The notes: a model not told the origin generated them from the letters alone. A DNA stretch of 64,000 bases from CAJQQK01 sp049116495 (GCA_049116495.1 JAGDYV010000046.1:1-64000); one strand, 5' to 3'. Positions 27,675 through 35,943 are shown, numbered from the stretch's first letter. Translations and numbers: made by a program.

Positions 27675-28355
27675 CTAAATCGTTTTGGCTTCAGCAAGAT
27701 TAGCCAGCACGAGTTCAGTCGCTCCGGAAATGTCGCCAAACTTTTCGCCGGCCCGCAACCGCTCATGGATCCCTGGCTCACTTTTTTGCTTATCTAGAGC
27801 CCAATCCGCGGCAGCTTCTGCGACATCGGGTGGTAGAAACAGAACGCCGCTTTCATCGGCAACGACCGCATCTCCAGGATTGACAGATGCACCGCCGCAA
27901 TTGACCGTCGTATTGAATGCACCGCCGATCCCAAGCAATCTCGTGGTAATCGGTGCAGCACCACGGCACCAAATTGGGAAATCTTCCGCGCGGATTTCTG
28001 AGAAGTCCGTACAGGGTCCATCGACGATTGCAGCAACCGCCCCGGCAGCTTTGGCCGCGACGGCAACACCACCGCCAACACACGCATGCTTGTCATCGCC
28101 CAAGCGGTCAACGACGAGAACATCGCCAGGGCGCAGGAGCCCGAGAACATGATGAAGCAGCGTCGAATCCTGTCCGGGCAATGCGAGCGTGACCGCCGTC
28201 CCCGCGACCCGCCGCCCTGGCAAAATACACTGAAGTGCACGGTCAGCGAACCCTTGTTGTCGCCGATGACCGATTGTGGCGGTCTCGCAACGAGATAGCT
28301 TTTCAATCAAGTGCTGTGCAACCTGCATTGGCAGATCACGTAGAACAAAACTCAC
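27675..28355 (-). CDS. RraA/HMG-aldolase-fold protein
   Basis: A 226-residue RraA-like protein. The glycine-rich loop GGGVAVAAKAAG, the VDGPCTDFSEI motif and VNPGDAVVADESGVLFLP are typical. The usual Arg-Asp pair of the aldolases is Thr-Asp here, so the pyruvate-binding Arg is missing and aldolase activity is doubtful. The start is a GTG at 28355, supported by AGGA seven bases upstream. It leads the minus-strand unit with the creatininase-like and D-2-hydroxyacid dehydrogenase genes. Confidence 0.85.
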   Translation of the reverse strand: MSFVLRDLPMQVAQHLIEKLSRCETATIGHRRQQGFADRALQCILPGRRVAGTAVTLALPGQDSTLLHHVLGLLRPGDVLVVDRLGDDKHACVGGGVAVAAKAAGAVAAIVDGPCTDFSEIRAEDFPIWCRGAAPITTRLLGIGGAFNTTVNCGGASVNPGDAVVADESGVLFLPPDVAEAAADWALDKQKSEPGIHERLRAGEKFGDISGATELVLANLAEAKTI

Positions 28356-28589
28356 GCTGTTATCCTCAAGTGACAATGTACGGCTCAGCCCGGACGGGCT
28401 AAGTTTTTGCAGGCCGACTACATCGTATATGTCTTCTCGGAGCAAGCTCCGACCGAAGACGAACCGGTTGATCGATCGTCAATCGGTGACTGCAACAGCC
28501 GCAGCACCTTGTCGATCGCGCCCAGTACGGACATTGTCCTCGCCAATTCGACGGGGCTCGACGCGAGATACAAGAGGATCAGACACAAG

Positions 28590-28784
28590 ATGACCGAAGA
28601 CGAACTCAAACGGAAGTCCGCCGAATTGGGATTGAGTGAACTGGCGTCGAAGTACGCCGCGGATTTGCGCAAGGCATTGGACAACGGGGCGGCACTTTCC
28701 GAAAAAATCCCGACGGATCTGCATTGGTCGGAAGAAGCCGCGCACACGTTTGATCTGAAAATCAGGACACAGGTGAAGACATGA
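28590..28784 (+). CDS. small AtzG-like (DUF4089) protein
   Basis: A 64-residue protein starting MTEDELKRKSAELGL, the short helical AtzG-like family found directly before amidase genes. In cyanuric acid degradation AtzG forms a complex with the amidase AtzE and is needed for its stability. The stop overlaps the amidase start by the ATGA arrangement (28781-28784), so the two are translationally coupled. GAGGA sits about eleven bases before the ATG. Confidence 0.8.
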   Translation: MTEDELKRKSAELGLSELASKYAADLRKALDNGAALSEKIPTDLHWSEEAAHTFDLKIRTQVKT

Positions 28785-30181
28785 AGGATCTCGCCTATCT
28801 TGGAATCATTGAGACTGCCGCTTTATTCACCGCACGCAAGTTGTCGCCGGTTGAATTGTGTGAAGCGCTGCTTGCCCGCATTGAGCGTCTCGATCCCACG
28901 CTTCATGCCTTCATCAAGGTCACACCTGATATCGCCCTAGAGGCGGCCCGAGTGGCAGAGGCGGCGTTTACCGCCGGTCAGATCACGGGCCCCATGCAAG
29001 GCATCCCTTTCGGTCTCAAAGACATCATCGATTTGGCGGAAATCGAGACAACATGCCATTCGAAACTGTTCAAGGACAGAGTGCCCGAAGTTGATGCCGA
29101 AGTGTCCAAACGCCTGCTCGCAGCCGGCGGCATCGCTATGGGGAAACTTTCGACACATGAATTTGCCCTCGGCGGTCCGTCATACGACCTGCCCTGGCCA
29201 CCGGCGGTCAACCCGTGGGGTGGTGCGCATTTTCCGGGTGGCTCCTCCTCAGGTTCCGGGGTCGCACTGGCTTCCGGCATGCTGCCGGCTGCGCTCGGAA
29301 CCGACACCGGCGGGTCCGTTCGCAATCCCGCATCGATGTGCTCGATTGTCGGCATGAAGGCAACTTATGGCAGGGTCTCTCGACGCGGTGTGTTCCCGCT
29401 CTCGTATGCCATGGACCACATTGGCCCGATGACCCGTGATGTGGCCGACAATGCCCTCCTCCTACAGGTCTTAGCCGGACACGACCCTGGTGACCCAGCG
29501 AGCCCAGACGTCGACGTTCCAGATTTCTCGGCCGAACTCGGGCAGGACCTCAAAGGATTGCGCATCGGTCATGTGCGACACTTCTACGATGGCGATCTAC
29601 AAGCCCATCCGGAGATGGGCAAAGCCGTCGACGACGCCGCCGCGACGCTGCAGGAACTCGGCGCTGACGTACGTGAAATCCAACTGCCATCGCTGCAGGA
29701 TTTCACCGCCTGCAATCGGACGATCCTCGGCTCAGAGGCATACGCGATTCATCGCCGTTGGTTGCAGGAGCGCCCTGGCGACTATGGACAACTGACGCGT
29801 CAACGGCTCCTAAATGGTGCTGGTATCAGCGCCGCCGATTACATTGACGCACTGCGCTGGAGAACGCGACTAATCGCCCAGACCAACGCGGCAATGGAGG
29901 GATTCGATTGTCTTGTCACCGCATCAAGCCTGGACCCGGCGGCCAGACTTGACGACCCCGAAACACTTGAGCGTTCCTATCCTCGACAGTGCCGCCAGCC
30001 GTTCAATGTCACCGGCCAGCCCGCCATCGCAATTCCGGCTGGATTTTCAAGCGAAGGGCTGCCGCTTTCAATCCAGCTTGTCGGCCACGATTGGCAGGAG
30101 GCACGAGTCTACCGCGTTGCGCACGCATACGAGCAGGCAACCAACTGGACAAAGCATCACCCGCCCGGGTTGGGGCACTAG
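28781..30181 (+). CDS. amidase-signature-family enzyme (AtzE-like)
   Basis: A 466-residue amidase. The Ser-cisSer-Lys triad is visible: Lys in GLKDIIDL, cis-Ser in GGSSSGSGVA and nucleophile Ser in GTDTGGSVRNPAS. It hydrolyses an amide or carbamoyl bond. Coupling to an AtzG-like subunit points to the AtzE type (1-carboxybiuret hydrolase and relatives) rather than to a GatA tRNA amidotransferase; no GatB/GatC genes are near. The divergent minus-strand unit (RraA-like, creatininase-like, hydroxyacid dehydrogenase) probably serves the same pathway. Confidence 0.9.
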   Translation: MKDLAYLGIIETAALFTARKLSPVELCEALLARIERLDPTLHAFIKVTPDIALEAARVAEAAFTAGQITGPMQGIPFGLKDIIDLAEIETTCHSKLFKDRVPEVDAEVSKRLLAAGGIAMGKLSTHEFALGGPSYDLPWPPAVNPWGGAHFPGGSSSGSGVALASGMLPAALGTDTGGSVRNPASMCSIVGMKATYGRVSRRGVFPLSYAMDHIGPMTRDVADNALLLQVLAGHDPGDPASPDVDVPDFSAELGQDLKGLRIGHVRHFYDGDLQAHPEMGKAVDDAAATLQELGADVREIQLPSLQDFTACNRTILGSEAYAIHRRWLQERPGDYGQLTRQRLLNGAGISAADYIDALRWRTRLIAQTNAAMEGFDCLVTASSLDPAARLDDPETLERSYPRQCRQPFNVTGQPAIAIPAGFSSEGLPLSIQLVGHDWQEARVYRVAHAYEQATNWTKHHPPGLGH

Positions 30182-30213
30182 ACGCACATCGTTGGGTGGC
30201 TCTTGTGCCCGCA

Positions 30214-30478
30214 ATGATCGATATCGAGCGCGTTCGCGCAGAGACGCCCGGCTTTTTGCATAGTGTCCACTTGCTTGCGGCCGGATCAGCCTTGAGGCCG
30301 CAATGGGTGGTCGCTGCCATCATCGATCACACATTGCTTGAAGCCCGGATGGGGGTATGAGGCGGTCGACGAACAGGCAGGCCTTCTGGACGGCCTATAC
30401 GACGCGGTCGCGGCACTCATCGGATCTCAGCGGCACAAAATTGCGCTGGTGGAGTCAGCGAACAACCAAATCTATTAA
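30214..30478 (+). pseudogene. class V aminotransferase remnant, frameshifted and truncated
   Basis: Frame 1 from ATG 30214 reads MIDIERVRAETPGFLHSVHL and stops at 30360. A one-base shift at the GGGGGT run (about 30353) continues the same family: YEAVDEQAGLLDGLYDAVA, then ALIGSQRHKIALVES, ending at TAA 30476-30478. This is the N-terminal ~88 residues of a PLP-dependent class V aminotransferase; the catalytic lysine region is gone. It lies right after the amidase gene, so the ancestral locus probably had an aminotransferase here. Confidence 0.75.
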
Positions 30479-30712
30479 ATCCGCGCTGTCGTTTTCGTCT
30501 GAGGGTTCCATCGAACCGCGGCCACCCCTCTTCAGCATTCCATCAATGAGGTCAATGGTATCTGCCACATCACACATGGCCCAGATAAGCGCGGCAGCGA
30601 TTTCATCGTCGCCCGCTTCTTGCGCTGCATCAATCGCTACACGAAGGTTGTCGATTGCTTTGAAAGCAGGATCAAGTACCTTTTTCACATCGTCGGTATA
30701 AATCTGCGACAC
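30455..30712 (-). CDS. small acidic helical protein, unknown
   Basis: About 85 residues, acidic and mostly helical. The segment AFKAIDNLRVAIDAAQEAGD resembles part of the protein at 31130-31501 without gaps (11 of 38 positions identical over residues ~16-53, hydrophobic positions conserved). GTG 30712 (or 30715) is preferred with GGAG upstream; a TTG at 30730 is also open. Its 3' end overlaps the aminotransferase remnant. Function unknown. Confidence 0.5.
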   Translation of the reverse strand: MSQIYTDDVKKVLDPAFKAIDNLRVAIDAAQEAGDDEIAAALIWAMCDVADTIDLIDGMLKRGGRGSMEPSDENDSADLIDLVVR

Positions 30713-30730
30713 CACCCTGCTCCACCGCAA

Positions 30731-31129
30731 GAGACAATTTCCGAAGCCTAGTATTTCCTAACAATTTGAAATGCAATATAGCATTTCCAACATAGCTGAT
30801 GTTCCAAATGACGCATAGCATCGGGTTCCTGAAAGGATATCAACGGCCGAGCGCACTACGTTCCGGCACGTCTGAAATTCACAAACGCGTGATACGCTGA
30901 TCACAATGCGTCAGATAGTCCGCACAACCCAGGCATGACTGTCAACGATAAAGAAAGCGGCTCAGTCGACCAACTAACAATTCAGCGCAACAAGCAACTC
31001 TATCAGCGGCGCTACAGTCCATCGTCGATCAGCACCAATGATAGGCAATCAATTCAGCTGATCACCGTAACGCCCAAGGATTGGACCAGCCCTCAATGCA
31101 TCCAAGACGCATCGCACAGGGGCTAGCGG
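30731..31129. other. intergenic stretch
   Basis: A 399-base AT-rich stretch between two minus-strand small genes. A 63-codon plus-strand frame (30935-31126) has no ribosome site and no family resemblance, and I do not call it. The stretch probably carries the promoter of the gene at 30455-30712. No terminator was found. Confidence 0.4.
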
Positions 31130-31501
31130 TCATGTTGATGGCGTTGACGCGACGTCGTCGATCAATGCAGACAAATTCTTCATTGAATTCAGGATCTCAG
31201 AAGACAGGCTCACATCCTCTGTCTCGATCGCGTAATCCAGTGCCGTTCTGAGCGCATCAAGTCCGATCAGCAATGGGAGCAAGCACTCCGAACGTCCGCC
31301 AAATGGCCGTCCGACAGGCTTTGTCGGGTCAATCAATGGCATAGCAAGAACCTCGTCGTTCCGGCGGCAAACGCAGCGCGAGCTTTCGCTGGCGGCAACC
31401 AACCTACTTTCGTCTAATACGGCAACGTCCGTGACGGCACTTTGGATTTCACGATCGCAAAAGGTTTGAGCTTTGGAACGGACGCTATCGACGACGATCA
31501 C
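31130..31501 (-). CDS. small protein related to 30455-30712, unknown
   Basis: Up to 123 residues from a GTG at 31501, without a clear ribosome site, so the true start may be internal. The C-terminal ~40 residues (GLDALRTALDYAIETEDV...) align ungapped with the small protein at 30455-30712. Three cysteines lie near residues 43-45 and 72. No known family recognised. Confidence 0.45.
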   Translation of the reverse strand: MIVVDSVRSKAQTFCDREIQSAVTDVAVLDESRLVAASESSRCVCRRNDEVLAMPLIDPTKPVGRPFGGRSECLLPLLIGLDALRTALDYAIETEDVSLSSEILNSMKNLSALIDDVASTPST

Positions 31502-31680
31502 TTGATGAGTTCGCGGATCATATTTGCTGGAAAGGCCGAAGATTAGGCGCTCTAATGGCTCAACCAGCTCAGACTGCTTACAGCGTTCGCGATCGAGGCT
31601 CTCGCCCGAATCTCAAGCTGCAACAGTAGAATACCCTCGCTGAGGGGCGCCAACCGACAGTAGAGCGGTCAAAACTTTCA

Positions 31681-31720
31681 ACTGTATTGATCTATGCACA
31701 ATCTCATTACGCAATACAGT
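31681..31720. promoter_or_regulatory. 9-bp inverted repeat upstream of HTH gene
   Basis: ACTGTATTG (31681-31689) returns as its exact reverse complement CAATACAGT (31712-31720). The arm centres are 31 bases apart, about three helical turns. The pair lies 40 bases before the start of the HTH protein at 31760 and fits an autoregulatory operator. Confidence 0.45.
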
Positions 31721-31759
31721 GAGGCTCATTGCTGAGAATTTTATGGGTGTGGTGTAGCC

Positions 31760-31987
31760 ATGACTGGATCCCTGGACAAGATGATCGGCTTGAGGGTCCG
31801 CGAGCTGCGCGACAGATCATCGGTCGTGCAAAGTGATGCGGCGCGCATGTGTCATCTGACGATCGGCGAATACCAAGATGGAGAGGCGGGAACCCGTCGT
31901 TTTTCGGCAGACGAGTTATTCATACTATGCAGGAAATTCAACGCGTCCCTATCAGATGTTTTCGGTGGCTTGCGATCAGCACTCTAG
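31760..31987 (+). CDS. small XRE-like helix-turn-helix protein
   Basis: A 75-residue protein shaped like a Cro/C1-type HTH domain: LRVRELRDRSSVVQSDAAR, then the recognition-helix region LTIGEYQDGEAGTRRFSADE and the closing LFILCRKFNASLSDVF. It is a paralogue of the protein at 32228-32464 (shared Y-x-x-GE-x-G-x-RRF-x-A-x-ELF-x-L pattern). It would bind DNA as a dimer; targets unknown, with the inverted repeat at 31681-31720 as a candidate. Confidence 0.7.
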   Translation: MTGSLDKMIGLRVRELRDRSSVVQSDAARMCHLTIGEYQDGEAGTRRFSADELFILCRKFNASLSDVFGGLRSAL

Positions 31988-32207
31988 AGGCTTGACAGGC
32001 AGCTTCTCGACCAAGGTGACCGCAATCGAAGAATGGGCAGAAACAACTGCTGAGGATCAGAGATCGTACCCCGGTCTTGAAGTTGGACAGCGGTAGGAGA
32101 CGGACCTGCACCACAACAGACCAGGCACGAGTCAATTGGGCCATCCAATGCGTTGTCGCAGCAAATTGATTTGCCCGTCTGCCAGTCGGCAATAGATGGG
32201 AGACAAC

Positions 32208-32231
32208 ATGAACATCGAGGCGGGGGTATGA
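32208..32231 (+). CDS. possible 7-residue leader peptide
   Basis: ATG 32208 has GGGAG six bases upstream and encodes MNIEAGV, stopping in an ATGA overlap with the HTH gene at 32228. This geometry would couple translation of the HTH protein to that of the leader. It is too short to judge by composition, so chance is a real possibility. Confidence 0.25.
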   Translation: MNIEAGV

Positions 32232-32464
32232 GGGATCAACTGCGCAATTCAATCGACATTCAGATAGGAGAACGCGTTGCCAAGCATCGTCACTCCGCAT
32301 CCGTCAGCGTGGAAGCCGCGGCTGAACGATGCGGTTCATCTCCTGACGATTATGTCGCTGGCGAACTTGGCGAACGCCGATTTCGTGCGGAGGAATTGTT
32401 CGAGCTTGCGACGTGTTTTGGCGTCCGCTTTTCCACGTTCGTCGCCGGGCTCGAGTTGAAATAG
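32228..32464 (+). CDS. second small XRE-like helix-turn-helix protein
   Basis: A 78-residue HTH protein with GERVAKHRHSASVSVEAAAE and DDYVAGELGERRFRAEELFE. It is a diverged tandem copy of the HTH protein at 31760-31987. ATG 32228 has GAGG seven bases upstream. The spacing of 240 bases between the copies has no other gene. Probably a transcriptional regulator; its targets are not evident. Confidence 0.7.
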   Translation: MRDQLRNSIDIQIGERVAKHRHSASVSVEAAAERCGSSPDDYVAGELGERRFRAEELFELATCFGVRFSTFVAGLELK

Positions 32465-32604
32465 TCGAGTATATCCTGCAACAAGTCGTACAGAACGGAA
32501 CGAGCGCACTTGCCTCTCCGACAAGCCGAGCCGTACCGTATTTGCCAGAATTCCCTATTCCTTCTCCAGACCGATCGCGAATCGATCCTCAGTCCAAGAA
32601 ATCC

Positions 32605-32618
32605 TTGATCTCGATCAA
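32605..32618. promoter_or_regulatory. perfect FNR/FixK-type box
   Basis: TTGATCTCGATCAA matches the FNR/FixK consensus TTGAT-N4-ATCAA exactly. A TAGCCT hexamer at 32641-32646 sits where the -10 element of a class II promoter should be (box centre near -41.5 for a start at about 32653). It would activate the DUF6455 gene at 32704 under low oxygen. Confidence 0.75.
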
Positions 32619-32703
32619 GGCTGCGAACAAACCAGTCGCGTAGCCTCCGTGAGACGGCGAGTGTTGTGTCAATTGCACGCATTTTTACCGATAGGAGGCC
32701 GTC

Positions 32704-32988
32704 ATGCCGAACCGGGAGCCGCGCTGGCCCATGTTTCAACGGGTATGGCGACGGGCCGAACTGACGGATCGAATGATCACCGAATTGGACATCGATCCGA
32801 TCGTTGCGGCCCGGCTCGATAAGGGCGAAGCGTATCATCAGGCCTGTGCCATTTGCCTGACGTGTCCTGCCGCAAGGGTCTGCCGAAGCTGGCTCAATTC
32901 ATCCGATCCGCATTCACGACCACCGCACTTCTGTCCCAACTCGAACTTTTTTGAGAACTGTCGCCTTGGCCAGAAGAAGCTGAATTGA
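32704..32988 (+). CDS. DUF6455-like cysteine-motif protein
   Basis: A 94-residue protein. The C-terminal half carries CAICLTCPAARVCRSWL and PPHFCPNSNFFENC, the conserved six-cysteine pattern of DUF6455 proteins common in alphaproteobacteria, possibly a metal or Fe-S site. The ribosome site AGGAGG is ideal. An FNR/FixK-type box (32605-32618) upstream predicts induction under oxygen limitation. A ferredoxin gene follows 123 bases later. Function of the family is unknown. Confidence 0.8.
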   Translation: MPNREPRWPMFQRVWRRAELTDRMITELDIDPIVAARLDKGEAYHQACAICLTCPAARVCRSWLNSSDPHSRPPHFCPNSNFFENCRLGQKKLN

Positions 32989-33111
32989 AGCCAGCGTCGC
33001 TGTAAGCATCTTTGTAAGCGCCACCGAAAGTGTGCGGACCGATCACCGGGAATTGCTCTGGGTTTTGGCAGTCGCAGCCGCCGACATATCACTCTTGCGG
33101 CAGCATCAAAT

Positions 33112-33387
33112 ATGACGAATATCATCCGCCGATCGTTCGAAATTCACCTTGCCTGGTCGGACAGAGTTCTTGAGGTCGGCGCCGATCAGAGTGCCTTGGA
33201 CGTTCTACTCGCGGCCGGTCTCCCAGTCGAACCGGGTTGCATGACCGGGGGCTGCGGTGAATGTATGACCGCCTACGTCGAAGGCGACATCGAACATATG
33301 GATACCTGCCTGAATGAAACCGACCGGAGGCGCTACTTCTATCCATGTGTTTCACGCGCAGCGACCAGGGTTGTTCTGGCCCTATAG
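33112..33387 (+). CDS. 2Fe-2S ferredoxin
   Basis: A 91-residue plant-type ferredoxin. Cluster ligands are in GCMTGGCGECMTAYVEGDIEH and PCVSRA, giving C-x4-C-x2-C and a distant Cys. It resembles the ferredoxin domain of VanB/phthalate-type oxygenase reductases as a stand-alone protein, so it may feed electrons to an oxygenase elsewhere. The reductase partner is not in the window. It may be cotranscribed with the DUF6455 gene under the FNR-type box. Confidence 0.9.
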   Translation: MTNIIRRSFEIHLAWSDRVLEVGADQSALDVLLAAGLPVEPGCMTGGCGECMTAYVEGDIEHMDTCLNETDRRRYFYPCVSRAATRVVLAL

Positions 33388-33610
33388 TTCCAAGAACTCA
33401 TTCGACAACCGGCAGATTGCAAAACATGGTTAATTGCCAATCAAAGTCGTTGACCGCAGGTATTTCCGTCTTCTTCCAAAAAAAATTTCAGCATCCGTGA
33501 ACCATCTCGCACGGTGCTGCGACCCATGGGGCAGACGCGGCAATAGCGCCGCGACGCAACTGAGAGTGGGCAACGCAAAAAAAGCAATGCCGCCCCAAGG
33601 GAGAAGAAGA

Positions 33611-34879
33611 ATGACATCCGTAGTAAACTCAACAAACTCGTCAAAATCCGTCTCGCTGACACGATTTGCCGGCGCAAGCGCCCTGGCGATCGCCGTCTTG
33701 CTCGCCAGCAACCCGGCAGCGATGGCAGCCACCAAGGATTTCAAAATTCCGAAGTCAGCCGCGATCACAGCGATCAATGCATACCTCGCCGGCTTTGAGG
33801 TCCAGTTCGACAACTGGGGTAGTTTCAAGGGAAGCGGTGGTGGCACCTGGCACACCAACAATTCATTTGTGCGATTTCCATCTGGAAAAAAGGTGAATTT
33901 CAATGTGCCGCGATCACCGACTCTGACGACCGCATTCAAGAGGTACAATGCCTACGTTGAAGACATGCGCACAAGCAACATCAGTGTCGTTGCAGACGGT
34001 GACAAGCTGAAACTGCGTGCCTTCTTTGAAAGCGCTGGAAATGAAATCAAGATCGGTTGCATCAATAGACGCAAGAAAAAACCTTGCACGGTCCACGTGC
34101 TCAAACACACCGGTGACATCAATAACGCCCAGGTGTCCGCTTGGTTCAAACCGACTTTCTCCGGCTCGACAGTGCGGATCGTGCCAACCAACCTCAACCT
34201 GGATTTCGACCTGAAGCTCGACTCTTGGATTCTCGACAAGATGAAGAATGTTGCTTCTCACTTCATCGACATCAAGGGCAAGGCGCGCAACGCAGCACGC
34301 TCGGCATTTCTGTCGGAAATGGCAAAGCCGAATGTCCGCAATGCACTGAGCAAGAACGTCAATTCAATATTGAGTTCGAAATTGACGGCAGCGTTGAAGC
34401 CAAAGCTTGGCAGCAAGACGACGAACTTCATCAAAAACAAGGTGAAGATCAGCAAAATCTTCAGCCAAGGCAGCAACTACGTTGTTCGTGTCAAGTACCC
34501 GGACATCATCCATGGCGGCACGGTGAAGATCGTTTCGTTCAAGCCGAAGTCAAAAAACCTGACCGCAGGCTGCCCTTTCAACTTCGGCTTTGATGCCAAG
34601 ATCAAGTCAACAGCGAAAGTCTCTGGCAAGGCATGGCTGCAGTTCGAAAAAGGCAAGAAGAGCAAGGCGATGAACTGGAAGATGCATAAGACCGGGATCG
34701 CGAAGTCAACGATCGTTCGCAAGATCGTCGGCAAAGCCGGCAAGAAGTTGAACGGCAAGGCACGACTGATCGTTAGCTGGAAGGGTACAACCGGAATCAC
34801 GCACGCCACCAAGACGGGCTTCGTCAACTACAAGGCGACTTGCTCAAAGGCATCCGGCGGCTTGAAACTGTCGAACTAG
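33611..34879 (+). CDS. secreted lysine-rich protein, unknown
   Basis: A 422-residue protein starting at ATG 33611 behind GGGAGAAGAAG. A signal peptide ends near NPAAMAATKD. The mature protein is rich in Lys, Asn and Ser, strongly basic, with beta-rich stretches. It has four cysteines (IGCINRRKKKPC, TAGCPFNFGF and YKATCSK). No family recognised. It is monocistronic: a strong terminator follows at 34915. The basic charge suggests binding to an anionic surface such as the wall, LPS or DNA; that is inference. Confidence 0.7.
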   Translation: MTSVVNSTNSSKSVSLTRFAGASALAIAVLLASNPAAMAATKDFKIPKSAAITAINAYLAGFEVQFDNWGSFKGSGGGTWHTNNSFVRFPSGKKVNFNVPRSPTLTTAFKRYNAYVEDMRTSNISVVADGDKLKLRAFFESAGNEIKIGCINRRKKKPCTVHVLKHTGDINNAQVSAWFKPTFSGSTVRIVPTNLNLDFDLKLDSWILDKMKNVASHFIDIKGKARNAARSAFLSEMAKPNVRNALSKNVNSILSSKLTAALKPKLGSKTTNFIKNKVKISKIFSQGSNYVVRVKYPDIIHGGTVKIVSFKPKSKNLTAGCPFNFGFDAKIKSTAKVSGKAWLQFEKGKKSKAMNWKMHKTGIAKSTIVRKIVGKAGKKLNGKARLIVSWKGTTGITHATKTGFVNYKATCSKASGGLKLSN

Positions 34880-34914
34880 TCAACCAACTCGAACAACGTA
34901 CAAATGACAAAGAT

Positions 34915-34940
34915 AATGGCGGGCTGAGGCCCGCCATTTT
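34915..34940 (+). terminator. rho-independent terminator
   Basis: A perfect ten-bp stem AATGGCGGGC (34915-34924) / GCCCGCCATT (34929-34938) with a TGAG loop, followed by further T residues. It lies between the convergent secreted-protein gene and dapA-like gene and could serve both strands, since the minus strand also runs into an A/T-rich tract. Confidence 0.85.
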
Positions 34941-34966
34941 ACGTGCCGCATATTTCGACCGGCGTC

Positions 34967-35839
34967 CTATAGCGCCGGCAACAACTGGTCCAGTTGCTCT
35001 GCAAGGCGTGTTGACACGGACGTTAGAGGTAAGCGGCATTCTGGTGAATGAATCAGACCTTGCCGCCAAAGGCAGTGCTTGATTGGCATTGGATTGGCCT
35101 CTGCAAACAGCATCGGCACAATCTCCTGCAGCCTGCTCCAATGAGCATGAGCCCCAAGATGGTCGTTCGCCTCGATACGTGCAGCCATATCGACAAACCG
35201 ATCCGTCGCAATGTGAGCAGAAGCCAGGATGCCACCATCTGCGCCATTACACATCATCGTAAAAAACATTGGATCCTCGCCTGTCAAAACAGCGAAATCG
35301 GACGGTCTTCTCGCAAGTAAATCCAGCGACTGCGAAATACTGCCAGAGCTGTCCTTGGCTCCGACAATATTTGGCAGGTCGGCAAGCTCCAATAGCGTAT
35401 CATTCGTCAGATTCACACCGGTGCGGTAGGGAATGTTGTAGACGAGAATCGGCCGGTCAGTCGCGCCTGCGATTGCCGTGAAGTGTTGCTGCAGGCCGTC
35501 TTGCGAGGGCCGATTGTAATAGGGACAAACCGATACGATTCCATCGAATTGGTGCGACTCCAACCGCTCCAACGCCGTCACAACTTTGCGCGTGTTATTG
35601 CCGCCAATACCAACCAGGACAGGGACGCGCGCTTGAACCACCGCAACAGTCTCGGCAACGACCGCATCAAATTCATCATTTTCCAGGCTTGAAGCTTCTC
35701 CGGTCGTACCAAGCGGAAACAAGCCGTCGACGCCTTTGCCGACGTAGTGTTCGATCAACCGCTGCAAGCTTGCAAAGTCGACCATCCCATCCTTGAAGGG
35801 GGTCACAAGTGGCACCCAGACACCGCTCAGCATTGCCAT
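34967..35839 (-). CDS. dihydrodipicolinate synthase family lyase
   Basis: A 290-residue class I aldolase of the DapA/NAL family. GTTGEASSL binds the pyruvate carboxylate, YNIPYRTG carries the catalytic Tyr, and IVGAKDSSG the Schiff-base Lys. Its place beside a divergent LysR gene, away from lysine genes, points to a catabolic lyase (for example of a 2-keto-3-deoxy acid or 4-hydroxy-2-oxoglutarate) as well as to lysine biosynthesis; I lean to the former. Confidence 0.88.
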   Translation of the reverse strand: MAMLSGVWVPLVTPFKDGMVDFASLQRLIEHYVGKGVDGLFPLGTTGEASSLENDEFDAVVAETVAVVQARVPVLVGIGGNNTRKVVTALERLESHQFDGIVSVCPYYNRPSQDGLQQHFTAIAGATDRPILVYNIPYRTGVNLTNDTLLELADLPNIVGAKDSSGSISQSLDLLARRPSDFAVLTGEDPMFFTMMCNGADGGILASAHIATDRFVDMAARIEANDHLGAHAHWSRLQEIVPMLFAEANPMPIKHCLWRQGLIHSPECRLPLTSVSTRLAEQLDQLLPAL

Positions 35840-35943
35840 CTCCTCATAAGCACGTCTTGAGGAATGACTAGTCAGAATCTTTTAATTAGTATATCTAAAC
35901 TTATTAAATCATATCATTAGAAATCGTAATTATTTGTGATCCT

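Noticed and set aside
30935..31126. 63-codon plus-strand frame
   Set aside because: No ribosome site, no homology, composition like noncoding DNA.
33434..33610. Longer N-terminus for the secreted lysine-rich protein
   Set aside because: It would bury the signal peptide; ATG 33611 has a strong GGGAGAAGAAG ribosome site directly before the signal sequence.
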